DNA of 28,424 nt from Candidatus Microgenomates bacterium (GCA_015491205.1 WFWI01000023.1:1-28424), one strand, 5' to 3'. Counted from the stretch's first letter, positions 1 to 6,927 are shown. Numbers and translations: made by a program. Notes: generated by a model from the letters alone, not told the origin.

Positions 1-477
1 ATTGTATACCTTAACAATGATGAAAAAGGAATCGCGCCTTTAAAACTTGTTGATGTGCCACAAGGTGAACATGAGCTCTCAGTATATTTGCCTGGGTTTT
101 TTAAAAGGACAAGAAAAGTTCTTGTAAACGAAGGTTACAGATTGAACGCTTATTTTAAACTTGCCATTGACAAGTCCCAGCAAGAAAGGTTAAAAAAGCT
201 TGAAGAAAGCACAAAAGAAAAAGAAGCAACAGAAGAAGCAAAAGCAAAAACTTTTGTAAAAATAAGAAATACTCCTACTGGCTGGCTAAGAGTCCGCTCT
301 GAACCCTCTCTTGGGGCTTCAGAAAGCGCTAAAATAAAAGTGGGGGCCCAATTTGAGCTTCTGGATGAACAAAAGGGGTGGTACAAGATAAGGTTTAATG
401 GAAAAGAGGAGGATTTAGTTTCAGGCTCCTTTGAAGAAGGATGGATCTCCTCAAGATACGCGGAAAAAGTTGATTAA
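1..477 (+). CDS. PEGA domain-SH3b domain protein, 5' truncated by window edge
   Basis: The reading frame is open from base 1 to the TAA at 475-477, giving 158 visible residues; the true start lies outside the window. Residues about 5-53 match a PEGA repeat (IAPLKLVDVPQGEHEL... then PGF), a surface-associated beta domain. Residues about 57-82 are a Lys/Glu-rich linker. Residues about 83-155 look like a bacterial SH3 domain (WLRVRSEPSLGASESAKIKV, a 'GWYKIRF' strand and a terminal 'GWISSRYAEKV'). Both families usually occur in exported or membrane-anchored proteins that contact the cell wall; the missing N-terminus probably carries a signal or membrane anchor. A GTG at 55 could be read as a start but would cut the PEGA domain. 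The gene is convergent with the glycosyltransferase gene at 642-1778. Domain calls are solid; the cellular role is inferred. Confidence 0.85.
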   Translation: MVYLNNDEKGIAPLKLVDVPQGEHELSVYLPGFFKRTRKVLVNEGYRLNAYFKLAIDKSQQERLKKLEESTKEKEATEEAKAKTFVKIRNTPTGWLRVRSEPSLGASESAKIKVGAQFELLDEQKGWYKIRFNGKEEDLVSGSFEEGWISSRYAEKVD

Positions 478-490
478 CTAATAAAAACTC

Positions 491-597
491 AAAGCGCAGA
501 AGTCAAAACTACAGCGTAAAGCTAAAAGCTATATAATTTTTTCCTCGCTAGTTTTAAGTTTTGCGTTGTAGCTTTGCGCTTTGCCTTTTGCGCTTTA
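491..597. repeat. Imperfect inverted repeat between convergent genes
   Basis: The left arm (about 491-530) and right arm (about 550-597) are built from the same words (AAAGCGCA, CTACA/CTACAAC, GTAAAGCT/GCAAAACT) in opposite orientation, around a loop containing a T-run at 536-542. It lies between the stop codons of two convergent genes, so it could act as a bidirectional terminator, but no arm is perfectly paired. Functional assignment is a guess; the repeat structure is visible. Confidence 0.5.
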
Positions 598-607
598 AGC
601 TTCTATT

Positions 608-637
608 CCTGGCTACTCGCTACTTACTACTTGCTAC
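608..637 (-). repeat. Copy of the TAGTAGCGAGTAG intergenic repeat
   Basis: Bases 608-624 (CCTGGCTACTCGCTACT) are the exact reverse complement of 11273-11289. The following bases continue the same CTACT/GCTACT rhythm up to the stop codon of the glycosyltransferase gene. Related copies occur at 11259-11289 and 16844-16947. Confidence 0.75.
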
Positions 638-641
638 TACC

Positions 642-1778
642 TCATTTCTTCCACACCACTCTATTATACATAAAATACGAGTACGGAATTACAAAAATGG
701 CTATAACTGCCACTTTGTAAACCATCCAAGAGGAAATTGAAAAGTTCAAAAACCCAAAAACAAAATCACCAAAAAGCTTTAAAGCAAAATACATACCCAA
801 ATATTGAATAATTACACTTCCCAAGGCTATGAAGTTGAACTTGACAAAGCTCTTCAGATAAGAAAAAGTTCCTCCTTTTATCCTTTTGTGTCTAAAACTC
901 CAGAAATTGTTAAGGATAAAATTGCTTACTACAGCTATCTCACCTCCTAAAGAGCTTGCCAAAGGCTTTGACATTCTCACATAGGTTATAAAACTATAAG
1001 TAGAGATAAAATCAATTAAAAAACCAATACTTCCAACAATCACAAACCTGATAAAAGAAGAGTTTAAAAATGTATAAAGAAGGGTATGCACTATATATTG
1101 AAATGAGTTTATCTTTGACCTGCCTTTAGTCCTATCCTTGAAATTTATTGGTACCTCAACCACCCTTGCTCCAAGTTTTAAAGTCTTGTCAAGAAGTGCT
1201 ACTTGAAAAACATAGCTATTGTAACCTTTAACTTCTCGCAAGAGCTTGTTGACAACCCAAACTCTTATAGCTCTAAACCCTGAAGTCCAATCAGTTATAT
1301 AAGGCTTGGCAAAACCAAGCCTGATAATAATATTTCCCAAAACTGAAAAAAGCTTTCTGTGAAAAGCCCAATCCTTTGGGATAGAACCACCCTTTATGTA
1401 GCGGGAGCCAATGACAAAATCAGCGCCCTTCTCAATCTGCCTTAAAAACTCAGGGATTTTTTTTGGATCATGAGACCAGTCCGCATCCATTTCAAACACT
1501 ACATAGGGCTTTATATTTGAAATAGCATAAGAAAAGCCTTCATAATAAGCTCTTCCCAAACCTTTTTTAGGTTTTAAAATGTAAAAAAACCTTCCTTTGT
1601 ATTTTTTGGAAAACTCCTCAAGCAGCTTTTTTGTGCCATCTTTGGAAAAGCTGTCAACTACAAGAATCTGCAAATCCCAATTTGAAAGTTTTTTTTGCTG
1701 CTCAAAAATTGCAGGAATTAAAGTTTTTAAATTTTCTGCCTCGTTGTAGGTAGGCAAAACTACTAAGGCCTTTTTCAT
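642..1778 (-). CDS. Polyprenol-phosphate glycosyltransferase (GT2, DPM1-like) fused to GtrA membrane domain
   Basis: This 378-residue protein combines two modules. Residues 1-235 are a GT2 catalytic domain of the dolichol-phosphate-mannose synthase type: 'VVLPTYNEAENL', 'VVDSFSKDGT', the metal/nucleotide-sugar motif D98-A-D100 in 'EMDADWSHDP', and 'GSRYIKGGS'. Residues about 245-378 form four hydrophobic helices with the GtrA-like signature 'VSNFILNNFWSF'. Such enzymes move a sugar from a nucleotide donor to polyprenyl phosphate; the GtrA part is thought to anchor or flip the product. The start codon overlaps the stop of the upstream UDP-sugar gene (ATGA, 1775-1778), so translation is probably coupled. 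The genes before it supply UDP-glucuronate and UDP-xylose, suggesting one of these (or another sugar in the same pathway) is the donor; mannose cannot be excluded. The second Asp of the usual VVDDxSxDGT motif is Ser here. Confidence 0.88.
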   Translation of the reverse strand: MKKALVVLPTYNEAENLKTLIPAIFEQQKKLSNWDLQILVVDSFSKDGTKKLLEEFSKKYKGRFFYILKPKKGLGRAYYEGFSYAISNIKPYVVFEMDADWSHDPKKIPEFLRQIEKGADFVIGSRYIKGGSIPKDWAFHRKLFSVLGNIIIRLGFAKPYITDWTSGFRAIRVWVVNKLLREVKGYNSYVFQVALLDKTLKLGARVVEVPINFKDRTKGRSKINSFQYIVHTLLYTFLNSSFIRFVIVGSIGFLIDFISTYSFITYVRMSKPLASSLGGEIAVVSNFILNNFWSFRHKRIKGGTFSYLKSFVKFNFIALGSVIIQYLGMYFALKLFGDFVFGFLNFSISSWMVYKVAVIAIFVIPYSYFMYNRVVWKK

Positions 1779-2716
1779 ATTTTCTTTTTATAAAATTCTA
1801 TTGTCCTTTTTAAACCTTCCTCTAAAGAAACCTTAGGCTGCCAGCCCAAAATTTTTTTTGCTTTTCCAATATCAGGCCTTCTCCTTTCTGGATCGTCTAT
1901 TGGCCTTTTAACAAATCTTATTTTAGAACTACTTCCTGTTAATTTTATAACAAGTTTTGCAAACTGCAAAACATTAAGTTCTTGTGGATTGCCAAGGTTT
2001 ACAACTTCTCCTTTGGCTTTCTCGCTCTCAGCTAGGTTTACTAACCCTTCCACTAAATCATCTATATAGCAAAAAGAGCGGGTCTGGCTTCCATCGCCAT
2101 GCACTGGCAGTTCCTCTCCTCTTAATGCTTTAACAATAAAAGTTGAGACCACCCGGCCATCTTGCAGATCCATCCTTGGCCCATAGGTGTTGAAAATCCT
2201 GGCAATCCTTACATTTATCCCAAACTTGTGGATGTAAACATAACACAAGCTCTCTGCCAAGCGTTTTGCCTCATCATAGCAACTTCGCGGCCCAAAAGGG
2301 TTGACGTTGCCCCAGTAAGTTTCTTTTTGAGGGTGCTCCCTTGGGTCGCCGTAAACTTCTGAAGTTGAGGCAAAGACAACTTTTTTAAACCTGCCATTTT
2401 TCGCAGCCTCCAGAATATTGTAAACTCCCCAGGCATTGGCTTTTATCGTTTCCAAAGGGTATTTTAAGTATTTTGGTGGCGAGGCAGGCGAGGCCAGGTG
2501 AAAAACAAAATCAAACTCACCCACAGAGCAAAAATCAAACTCTGCTACATCTGCCTCCAAAAATGAAAAGTTAGGATAGGATCTCAAATCCTTAATATTC
2601 TCCTTCTGCCCAGTAATAAAATTATCTATTCCCAAAACCTCAAAGCCTTTTTCTAGGTAATATCTTGAAAGATGAAACCCAATAAAGCCGGCTGCTCCTG
2701 TGATTAAAATTTTCAT
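1775..2716 (-). CDS. UDP-glucuronate decarboxylase (UDP-xylose synthase), extended SDR
   Basis: This 313-residue cytosolic short-chain dehydrogenase should decarboxylate UDP-glucuronate to UDP-xylose using bound NAD+. It has the Rossmann motif G7-A-A-G-F-I-G13, 'FHLASPASP', 'STSEVYGDP', and the active-site Y147-x-x-x-K151 inside 'GPRSCYDEAKR', which is close to the signature of UXS-type enzymes and differs from dTDP-glucose 4,6-dehydratases. 'RIARIFNTYGPRM', 'DGRVVSTFI' and 'TRSFCYIDD' are also typical of UXS. An ATG at 2716 was chosen because it begins MKILITGAAGFIG; the frame is open 17 codons further upstream, but that stretch lies inside the preceding gene. The stop overlaps the glycosyltransferase start, and a 7-nt gap separates it from the UDP-glucose dehydrogenase gene, which makes its substrate. 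A dTDP-sugar or UDP-sugar epimerase is a less likely alternative. Confidence 0.87.
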   Translation of the reverse strand: MKILITGAAGFIGFHLSRYYLEKGFEVLGIDNFITGQKENIKDLRSYPNFSFLEADVAEFDFCSVGEFDFVFHLASPASPPKYLKYPLETIKANAWGVYNILEAAKNGRFKKVVFASTSEVYGDPREHPQKETYWGNVNPFGPRSCYDEAKRLAESLCYVYIHKFGINVRIARIFNTYGPRMDLQDGRVVSTFIVKALRGEELPVHGDGSQTRSFCYIDDLVEGLVNLAESEKAKGEVVNLGNPQELNVLQFAKLVIKLTGSSSKIRFVKRPIDDPERRRPDIGKAKKILGWQPKVSLEEGLKRTIEFYKKKI

Positions 2717-2723
2717 AAAGACT

Positions 2724-4019
2724 TTACAAAACTGGTCTTCTGCCAACTGAGAAGTATTTGAATCCAAGCTTTTTCATATTTTCTGGATCATAGATATTTC
2801 TTCCATCAAAAACATAAGGAGAAGATAAAAACTCCTTTACTTTTAAAAGATCTGCCTGCCTGAACTCGTTCCACTCAGTTACAACAAGCAGCGCATCCTT
2901 TCCTTTTGTTGCCTCATAAGGATCATTTGCATAAGCAATTTTTTCTCCAAAGATCGTTTTAAAATTCTCTAAAGCCTCTGGATCATAGGCTGTGATTTTA
3001 AAACCAACCTCAAGAAGTTTCTTGACTATATAGATTGAAGGAGCTTCGCGAACATCATCTGTATTGGGCTTGAAAGCCACCCCCCAAAGCGCCAGATTTT
3101 TCCCAGGAGCATGAGCTTTAACTTTTTCAACGAAGTTATCTTTTGCCTGCTGGTTTACTCTATCAACTGCTTGCAAAAAGAGCGTGTCAATACCCAAAGA
3201 ATCGCCTGTGGCTTTGAGTGCCTTTACATCTTTGGGAAGGCAAGAGCCGCCATAGCCTACGCCTGGATTCATAAACACCCTGCCAATTCGCTTATCAAGC
3301 CCAACTGCATCTAAAACCTTTTCTACATCAGCTCCAGTTTTTTCGCAGTAAAAGGAGATAAGATTGGCAAAGGAGATTTTAGTAGCAAGCATAGCATTGG
3401 AGGTGTATTTTATAAGCTCAGAAGAGGCAAGATCAGTTATCACCCTCTCACCAGGTAAAGGCTTGTGAAGCTCAAGTAAAAGATCTATTGCTCTTTGGCT
3501 CTCGCTTCCAATAACTATTCTGTCGGGATTTAAAGTATCATACACTGCTGTCCCTTCCCTTAAAAACTCGGGGCAGGAAGCAACATCAAAAGAGGCTTTA
3601 GGGTTTACTTTTTTGATAATCTCCTCTACCTTTTTGTTTGTGCCAACTGGCACTGTACTTTTGCAAGAGACGACTGTAAAATGCTCGCCCAAATTTCTGC
3701 CCATTTTCTCAGCCACTTCAAAAACGCTGGATAGATCTGCCTCGCCATTATCTTTTGGAGGAGTGCCAACTGTGATAAAAACGATCTGAGATTCTTTTAT
3801 AGCAGGATTATATTCTAAAGTAAAATGAAGCCTGCCAGCTTTTAGGTTTTTAACAAGGAGCTCCTTTAATCCCGGCTCGTAAATTATTGGATCTCCTTTT
3901 TTCAACCTCTCTATCTTCTCTGGTGTCCTACCAATAACCCAGACCTTATTCCCAAAATCCGCAAAAACACAAGCAGTAACAAGCCCCACATATCCATGGC
4001 CTATTACAGTGATTGTCAT
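2724..4019 (-). CDS. ugd: UDP-glucose 6-dehydrogenase
   Basis: This 431-residue enzyme oxidises UDP-glucose twice with NAD+ to give UDP-glucuronate. N-terminal Rossmann motif is G7-H-G9-Y-V-G12 ('TVIGHGYVGL'). Further marks are 'GTPPKDNGEADLS', 'KSTVPVGT', 'CPEFLREGTAVYD', the central helix 'SSELIKYTSNAMLATKISF' with its catalytic Lys, and the nucleophile C260 in 'GYGGSCLPKD'. The C-terminal UDP-binding domain has 'WGVAFKPNTDDVREAPS'. Family length is usual. The ATG at 4019 starts exactly at the Rossmann strand; a longer frame adds 14 codons that overlap the promoter. It heads a three-gene operon (with the UDP-xylose synthase and the GT2-GtrA gene) and has an extended -10 box 8 nt upstream. 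Confidence 0.95.
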   Translation of the reverse strand: MTITVIGHGYVGLVTACVFADFGNKVWVIGRTPEKIERLKKGDPIIYEPGLKELLVKNLKAGRLHFTLEYNPAIKESQIVFITVGTPPKDNGEADLSSVFEVAEKMGRNLGEHFTVVSCKSTVPVGTNKKVEEIIKKVNPKASFDVASCPEFLREGTAVYDTLNPDRIVIGSESQRAIDLLLELHKPLPGERVITDLASSELIKYTSNAMLATKISFANLISFYCEKTGADVEKVLDAVGLDKRIGRVFMNPGVGYGGSCLPKDVKALKATGDSLGIDTLFLQAVDRVNQQAKDNFVEKVKAHAPGKNLALWGVAFKPNTDDVREAPSIYIVKKLLEVGFKITAYDPEALENFKTIFGEKIAYANDPYEATKGKDALLVVTEWNEFRQADLLKVKEFLSSPYVFDGRNIYDPENMKKLGFKYFSVGRRPVL

Positions 4020-4027
4020 AAGATTAA

Positions 4028-4036
4028 ATGATAGCA
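4028..4036 (-). promoter_or_regulatory. Extended -10 promoter of the ugd operon
   Basis: Read on the minus strand the sequence is TGC-TATCAT, an extended -10 element, ending 8 nt before the ugd ATG at 4019. No good -35 hexamer is seen at 17 nt. The spacing puts the transcription start at or within a nucleotide or two of the start codon. Confidence 0.6.
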
Positions 4037-4127
4037 AAAAAGTGGAGAAAGTGGGAATCAAAAAAGATATTTTACAGGACCTTGACTAACTCAAACTAAA
4101 TTCATTTTCAGTTAACAAATTAAAAAT

Positions 4128-4143
4128 TTAAAGTGCACTTTAA
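4128..4143. other. 16-bp perfect palindrome TTAAAGTGCACTTTAA
   Basis: This perfect self-complementary 16-mer sits 3 nt before an ATG (4146) at the head of the AAA/DUF4143 pseudogene region. Its size and position suit an old operator for that gene, but no regulator is known from the sequence. Confidence 0.4.
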
Positions 4144-4167
4144 TTATGAGCCACAAAATTAAAGTAA

Positions 4168-4807
4168 TTCTTTAGAAATTTGGCACCAAGCTTTAAAAAA
4201 GTCGTTGCTGATAAACATTCTATTCTTCTTTTAGATCCACGACAGACAGGCAAAACCACCTTAAAGTTCATCAAATTTCAGCCAGCTATCTCAACACTCA
4301 GGGGTTAGTTTGCCTGCTATCCGTGAGTTTTTCCAAATTTTAGAGGACACTTTAATTGTCAGGCGTCTTGACCCTTATCTTAAAAGTCCCCGCAAAAGAC
4401 TTTTTTCTCGACCTAAATACTATTATTTTGACACCGGAGCTAGGAATGCTTTGGCCAAACTGCCGCTTAATGCAGATTTGCTAAAAACTCAAAAGGGCGT
4501 TCTTTTCGAACACTTTGTTATCTTGGAGCTTTTCCGCCGCTCCAGCCTGCCAGAAGCCAATTTCCGTCTTTACTGGTGGCGAACCTTAGAGGGAGCAGAG
4601 GTTGATTGTGTAGTTGAAAAAGACGACGGCAGTCTAATTCCTTTAGAAATAAAGGCTTCTGAGAACATCAGCCTTGGACAACTTAAAGGATTAGTAAGCT
4701 TTCTAAAAACCCATCCTCAAGCCAAAACGGGCTATGTCATCTCTTTGATAGAACGGCCCCAAAAATTAAAAGAAAACATCATTGCCCTACCTTGGTGGAT
4801 GATTTAG
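4168..4807 (+). pseudogene. Remnant of an AAA ATPase/DUF4143 (AAA_14 family) gene with large internal deletion
   Basis: Bases 4204-4278 encode, in one frame, a Walker A strand: ADKHSILLLDPRQTGKTTLK, matching the 'GPRQvGKTTL' P-loop of AAA_14 ATPases, except that the first Gly is Asp. From about 4276 a different frame reads 'FSQLSQHSGVSLPAIREFFQ...LEDTLIVRRLDPYL', the linker and DUF4143 nuclease-like domain that normally lie about 200 residues further on; it ends at the TAG at 4805-4807 with the usual 'YYFDTGARNAL', 'GVLFEHFVILEL' and 'EVDCVVEKDDG' motifs. So the ATPase core (Walker B, arginine finger) is missing and the two ends are out of frame, with in-frame stops upstream (TAA 4165). A TTG at 4310 could open a 165-codon fragment, but there is no sign that it is translated. 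These genes are typically mobile accessory genes in CPR and archaeal genomes. Confidence 0.85.
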
Positions 4808-4932
4808 AACCATCCCAAAATTGCTACCTAAAATTGGCAGTTTAGTTTAATATACTGTACCAAACCTGACAAGAAGGGGCTCTAAAAGCTTTTCAGCGCC
4901 CTCCGAACCGCAAAAACAATAATAAGTAATCT

Positions 4933-4978
4933 CATTTAATTGACTGATTTTTCCGATCGAAAAAAATAGTCAATTAAA
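4933..4978. repeat. 46-nt near-perfect palindrome upstream of the folC-like gene
   Basis: ATTTAATTGACT (4933-4944) pairs perfectly with AGTCAATTAAAT (4967-4978). Inside it GATTTTTC and GAAAAAAAT continue the stem around a centre at CGATCG. It lies between the pseudogene and the folC-like promoter. It could be a bidirectional terminator, an operator, or the scar/target of a mobile element; no T-run follows outside the stem. Confidence 0.65.
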
Positions 4979-5010
4979 TAAAATTTAGCAAGTTAAAGTG
5001 GGCCTCAAAC

Positions 5011-5019
5011 TGGTAAAAT
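5011..5019 (+). promoter_or_regulatory. Extended -10 promoter of the folC-like gene
   Basis: TGG-TAAAAT ends 13 nt before the ATG at 5033. The same nine bases, followed by AT, occur in front of nusA on the minus strand (20496-20504). A -35 hexamer is not evident. No Shine-Dalgarno sequence lies between this box and the ATG. Confidence 0.55.
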
Positions 5020-5032
5020 ATACGCTAAAAAT

Positions 5033-6439
5033 ATGAAAGATTTTAAGGATATCCTTAGAGAATACGAGAAAAATAAAAACTGGTTGCTCTCGCTTATTGA
5101 AAAAAAGCGATCTAAAAACTCCCTCTCTCAAAAGTCAACCTTAAAAACCCACAAACAAAAATTTGAAAGAACAAAAAGGTTTTTAGAATTTTTGGGCAAT
5201 CCACAAAACTCTTACAAATCAATCCACATTGCCGGCACAAGCGGAAAAGGCAGCACTGCGCTGATTTTAAGCCGGCTGCTTGAGACCTCTGGTTTTAAAG
5301 TTGGACTGCACATTAAGCCTTACCTTCAAGAACCAATAGAAAAGCTTGTGATCAATTCAAAAATGATCGCGCCCTCTAGGTTTGTAAAGCTCGTCAGCTT
5401 TTTAAAAATGAAATACGAAGTTTTTAAAGCCGCTCAACCTTCAAACTTAATCCCCCGCTATGGAGAAGTTTGGGTGATCCTAACCCACCTTTATTTTTCG
5501 CAAGAAAAAGTAGACTTTGGAATTATAGAAACAGGTGTTGGAGGGAGATTTAGTTCTTCAAATATATTAAACCCAGAAATCTCCCTTATCACTACTGTAG
5601 GTTACGATCACTTGAAAACTTTGGGGCCCACCTTAAAAGATATTGCCTGGCACAAAGCTGGAATAATAAAGAAATCCACTCCAGTTGTTATCGGGTCAGT
5701 ACCTGAGGAAGCTTGGGAAATAATTGAGAAGGAAGCTAAAGAGAAAAAAGCACCAATTTATAGGCTGGGAAAAGATTTCAAGCTCCACATTAAATCAATC
5801 TCTAAAGAAGGAATCATCTTTGATCTTAAAACTCCTTTTAAAGGGTACAAAAATATAAAAATCTCCCTCCTAGGAAAATATCAGGCGCAAAACTGTGCTT
5901 GTGCAATTGTGGCTTGGGAGATCTTAAAAAACAAATACAATTTTAAAGATATTAATCTAAATTCAGTACTTTCAAGCCTCTCCTTTCCTGGAAGAATGGA
6001 GATAGTTCAAAAAAATCCTCTAGTTCTGCTTGATGGCGCCCATAATCCCCAAAAAATGCGAGCTTTATCTGAAACAATTAAAGAAATTTTCCAGAAAAAA
6101 CAAATAATTCTGGTCTTGGGCCTCCTATCCTACAAAAATGCTGGTAAAACCTTAGAGCCTATCGCCCCTCTTGCAAAAGCAATAATTTTTACTGAACCTC
6201 AAGTCTATAGGAAGGAATCCCTGCCTGCAAAAAAACTTGCAAAACATGTTAAAAAACTTTTGCCAGGAATAGAAAATCTATATGCAGAGCCTGACCCCAA
6301 AAAAGCTGTAAAACTTGCCCTTGAGGAAGCTTCCCAAGAAGATCTCATCCTCATCACCGGCTCTATATACCTTGTTGGAAATGCCAGAGAATTGTGGCAC
6401 CCAGCTGAAAATTTACTTATGAAGTTTGAAGATTTTTAA
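5033..6439 (+). CDS. folC: FolC-like folylpolyglutamate/dihydrofolate synthase (Mur ligase family)
   Basis: This 468-residue protein has the layout of the FolC branch of Mur ligases, which add glutamate to folates (or make dihydrofolate) with ATP in the cytosol. The P-loop is G68-T-S-G-K-G-S-T75 in 'HIAGTSGKGST'. Later come 'IIETGVGGRFSSSN', 'TTVGYDHLKTLGPTLKDIAWHKAGI', the C-terminal ligase domain start 'FPGRMEIVQKNPLVLLDGAHNP', and the end motif 'ITGSIYLVGNAREL'. Three family positions differ: the SPHL motif after the P-loop reads KPYL, the [LI]GGRxDATN motif reads VGGRFSSSN, and the N-terminus has about 60 extra charged residues. No other folate gene is in the window. Its 3' end overlaps the convergent GIY-YIG gene by 23 bases. 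Family is secure; substrate is not. Confidence 0.83.
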   Translation: MKDFKDILREYEKNKNWLLSLIEKKRSKNSLSQKSTLKTHKQKFERTKRFLEFLGNPQNSYKSIHIAGTSGKGSTALILSRLLETSGFKVGLHIKPYLQEPIEKLVINSKMIAPSRFVKLVSFLKMKYEVFKAAQPSNLIPRYGEVWVILTHLYFSQEKVDFGIIETGVGGRFSSSNILNPEISLITTVGYDHLKTLGPTLKDIAWHKAGIIKKSTPVVIGSVPEEAWEIIEKEAKEKKAPIYRLGKDFKLHIKSISKEGIIFDLKTPFKGYKNIKISLLGKYQAQNCACAIVAWEILKNKYNFKDINLNSVLSSLSFPGRMEIVQKNPLVLLDGAHNPQKMRALSETIKEIFQKKQIILVLGLLSYKNAGKTLEPIAPLAKAIIFTEPQVYRKESLPAKKLAKHVKKLLPGIENLYAEPDPKKAVKLALEEASQEDLILITGSIYLVGNARELWHPAENLLMKFEDF

Positions 6440-6704
6440 CCTCGTTTAAACTCTCTTTTAAAATCAACTTTAAGGCCTTTTTACCCTCATTTGTCTTAAA
6501 GTACCTCTCTCTTCTTGTAGCATCGTGCTTTGAAAGAAAATATTCGCAAAAAAGAAGAATTAATGGTCTGCGAAACTTAGTAGATTTAGAAAACCCACGT
6601 ATATGAGCTGTTAAGCGTTTATTAAGGTTAGTAGTATAACCTATATAAAAATGTTTATCTCTTAAGGAATAAAGCACATATACACAATAACGGAGCTTCT
6701 TCAT
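6417..6704 (-). CDS. GIY-YIG domain protein (COG2827/UPF0213 type)
   Basis: This 95-residue single-domain protein has the signature 'YCVYVLYSLRDKHFYIGYTTNLNKRL', then 'H.RGFSKSTKFRRPLILLFCEYF', a basic/acidic pair 'ATRRERYFKT' that holds the catalytic Arg/Glu region, and 'NEGKKALKLILKE'. GIY-YIG domains cut DNA; this short stand-alone family is widespread in CPR bacteria and has no settled function. The ATG at 6704 begins the domain with no leader. It lies 96 nt downstream of tRNA-Tyr on the same strand, so it may be read from the tRNA promoter through the paired hairpins at 6729-6800. The last 23 bases overlap the opposing folC-like gene. Confidence 0.88.
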   Translation of the reverse strand: MKKLRYCVYVLYSLRDKHFYIGYTTNLNKRLTAHIRGFSKSTKFRRPLILLFCEYFLSKHDATRRERYFKTNEGKKALKLILKESLNEVKNLQTS

Positions 6705-6728
6705 TTTTGGCTCTTTAAAGAGTCAAAT

Positions 6729-6800
6729 AGGGTGGTGAAGTAGATTAAGAATCACTTCACCACCCTGAAGTGATCCGATTTCATCGGATCTACTTCAGGG
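6729..6800 (-). repeat. Two overlapping long hairpins directly after tRNA-Tyr
   Basis: Hairpin A pairs 6729-6741 (AGGGTGGTGAAGT) with 6754-6766 perfectly (13 bp). Hairpin B pairs 6763-6779 with 6783-6800 (CCCTGAAGT...ATCCGAT against ATCGGAT...ACTTCAGGG, 16 pairs with one bulge) and touches the tRNA 3' base at 6801. The two share bases 6763-6766, and ACTTCA/TGAAGT in the middle can form a third, competing stem. A further small stem (GGCTCTTT/AAAGAGTC) sits at 6709-6724. No U-tract follows, so a classical terminator is doubtful; tRNA 3' processing, attenuation or a REP-like element are alternatives. Confidence 0.7.
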
Positions 6801-6886
6801 TCCAGGGGGGAGGATTCGAACCTCCGTAGGGCGCAAAGCCCGCCGGTTTTACAGACCGGTGCGTTTGGCCACTCCGCCACCCCTGG
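6801..6886 (-). tRNA. tRNA-Tyr (anticodon GTA)
   Basis: On the minus strand the gene runs CCAGGGG (acceptor)...CCCCTGG plus discriminator A at 6801. The anticodon arm is CCGGT-CTGTAAA-ACCGG, giving anticodon GTA for tyrosine. A long variable arm (CGGGC...GCCC) makes it class II, as expected for bacterial tRNA-Tyr. The T arm is GGAGG-TTCGAAT-CCTCC. CCA is not encoded, so it must be added enzymatically. It has its own promoter at 6906-6914 and is followed at once by strong hairpins. Confidence 0.95.
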
Positions 6887-6915
6887 TTGAAAGATTCTTT
6901 TTAAAATTATATCAT
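6887..6915 (+). promoter_or_regulatory. Promoter of the D-2-hydroxyacid dehydrogenase gene
   Basis: TTGAAA (6887-6892), a 17-nt spacer, and TATCAT (6910-6915), with the ATG 12 nt further on. The -35 box abuts the 5' end of the divergent tRNA-Tyr gene, and the -10 box overlaps the tRNA's -10 box by two bases, so the two promoters probably exclude each other. Confidence 0.65.
6906..6914 (-). promoter_or_regulatory. Extended -10 promoter of tRNA-Tyr
   Basis: Read on the minus strand: TGA-TATAAT, a consensus -10 box with the TGn extension, 19 nt before the 5' end of the mature tRNA. It overlaps the dehydrogenase promoter on the other strand. Confidence 0.7.
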
Positions 6916-6927
6916 AAGAAAACTGCC

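Noticed and set aside
4310..4807. Intact 165-codon DUF4143 gene starting at TTG
   Set aside because: The homology continues upstream of the TTG in the same frame and then breaks off; the ATPase part is deleted and out of frame, so it is treated as part of a pseudogene.
6859..6927. 23-residue N-terminal extension of the dehydrogenase
   Set aside because: It would be translated from the antisense strand of tRNA-Tyr and across both promoters.
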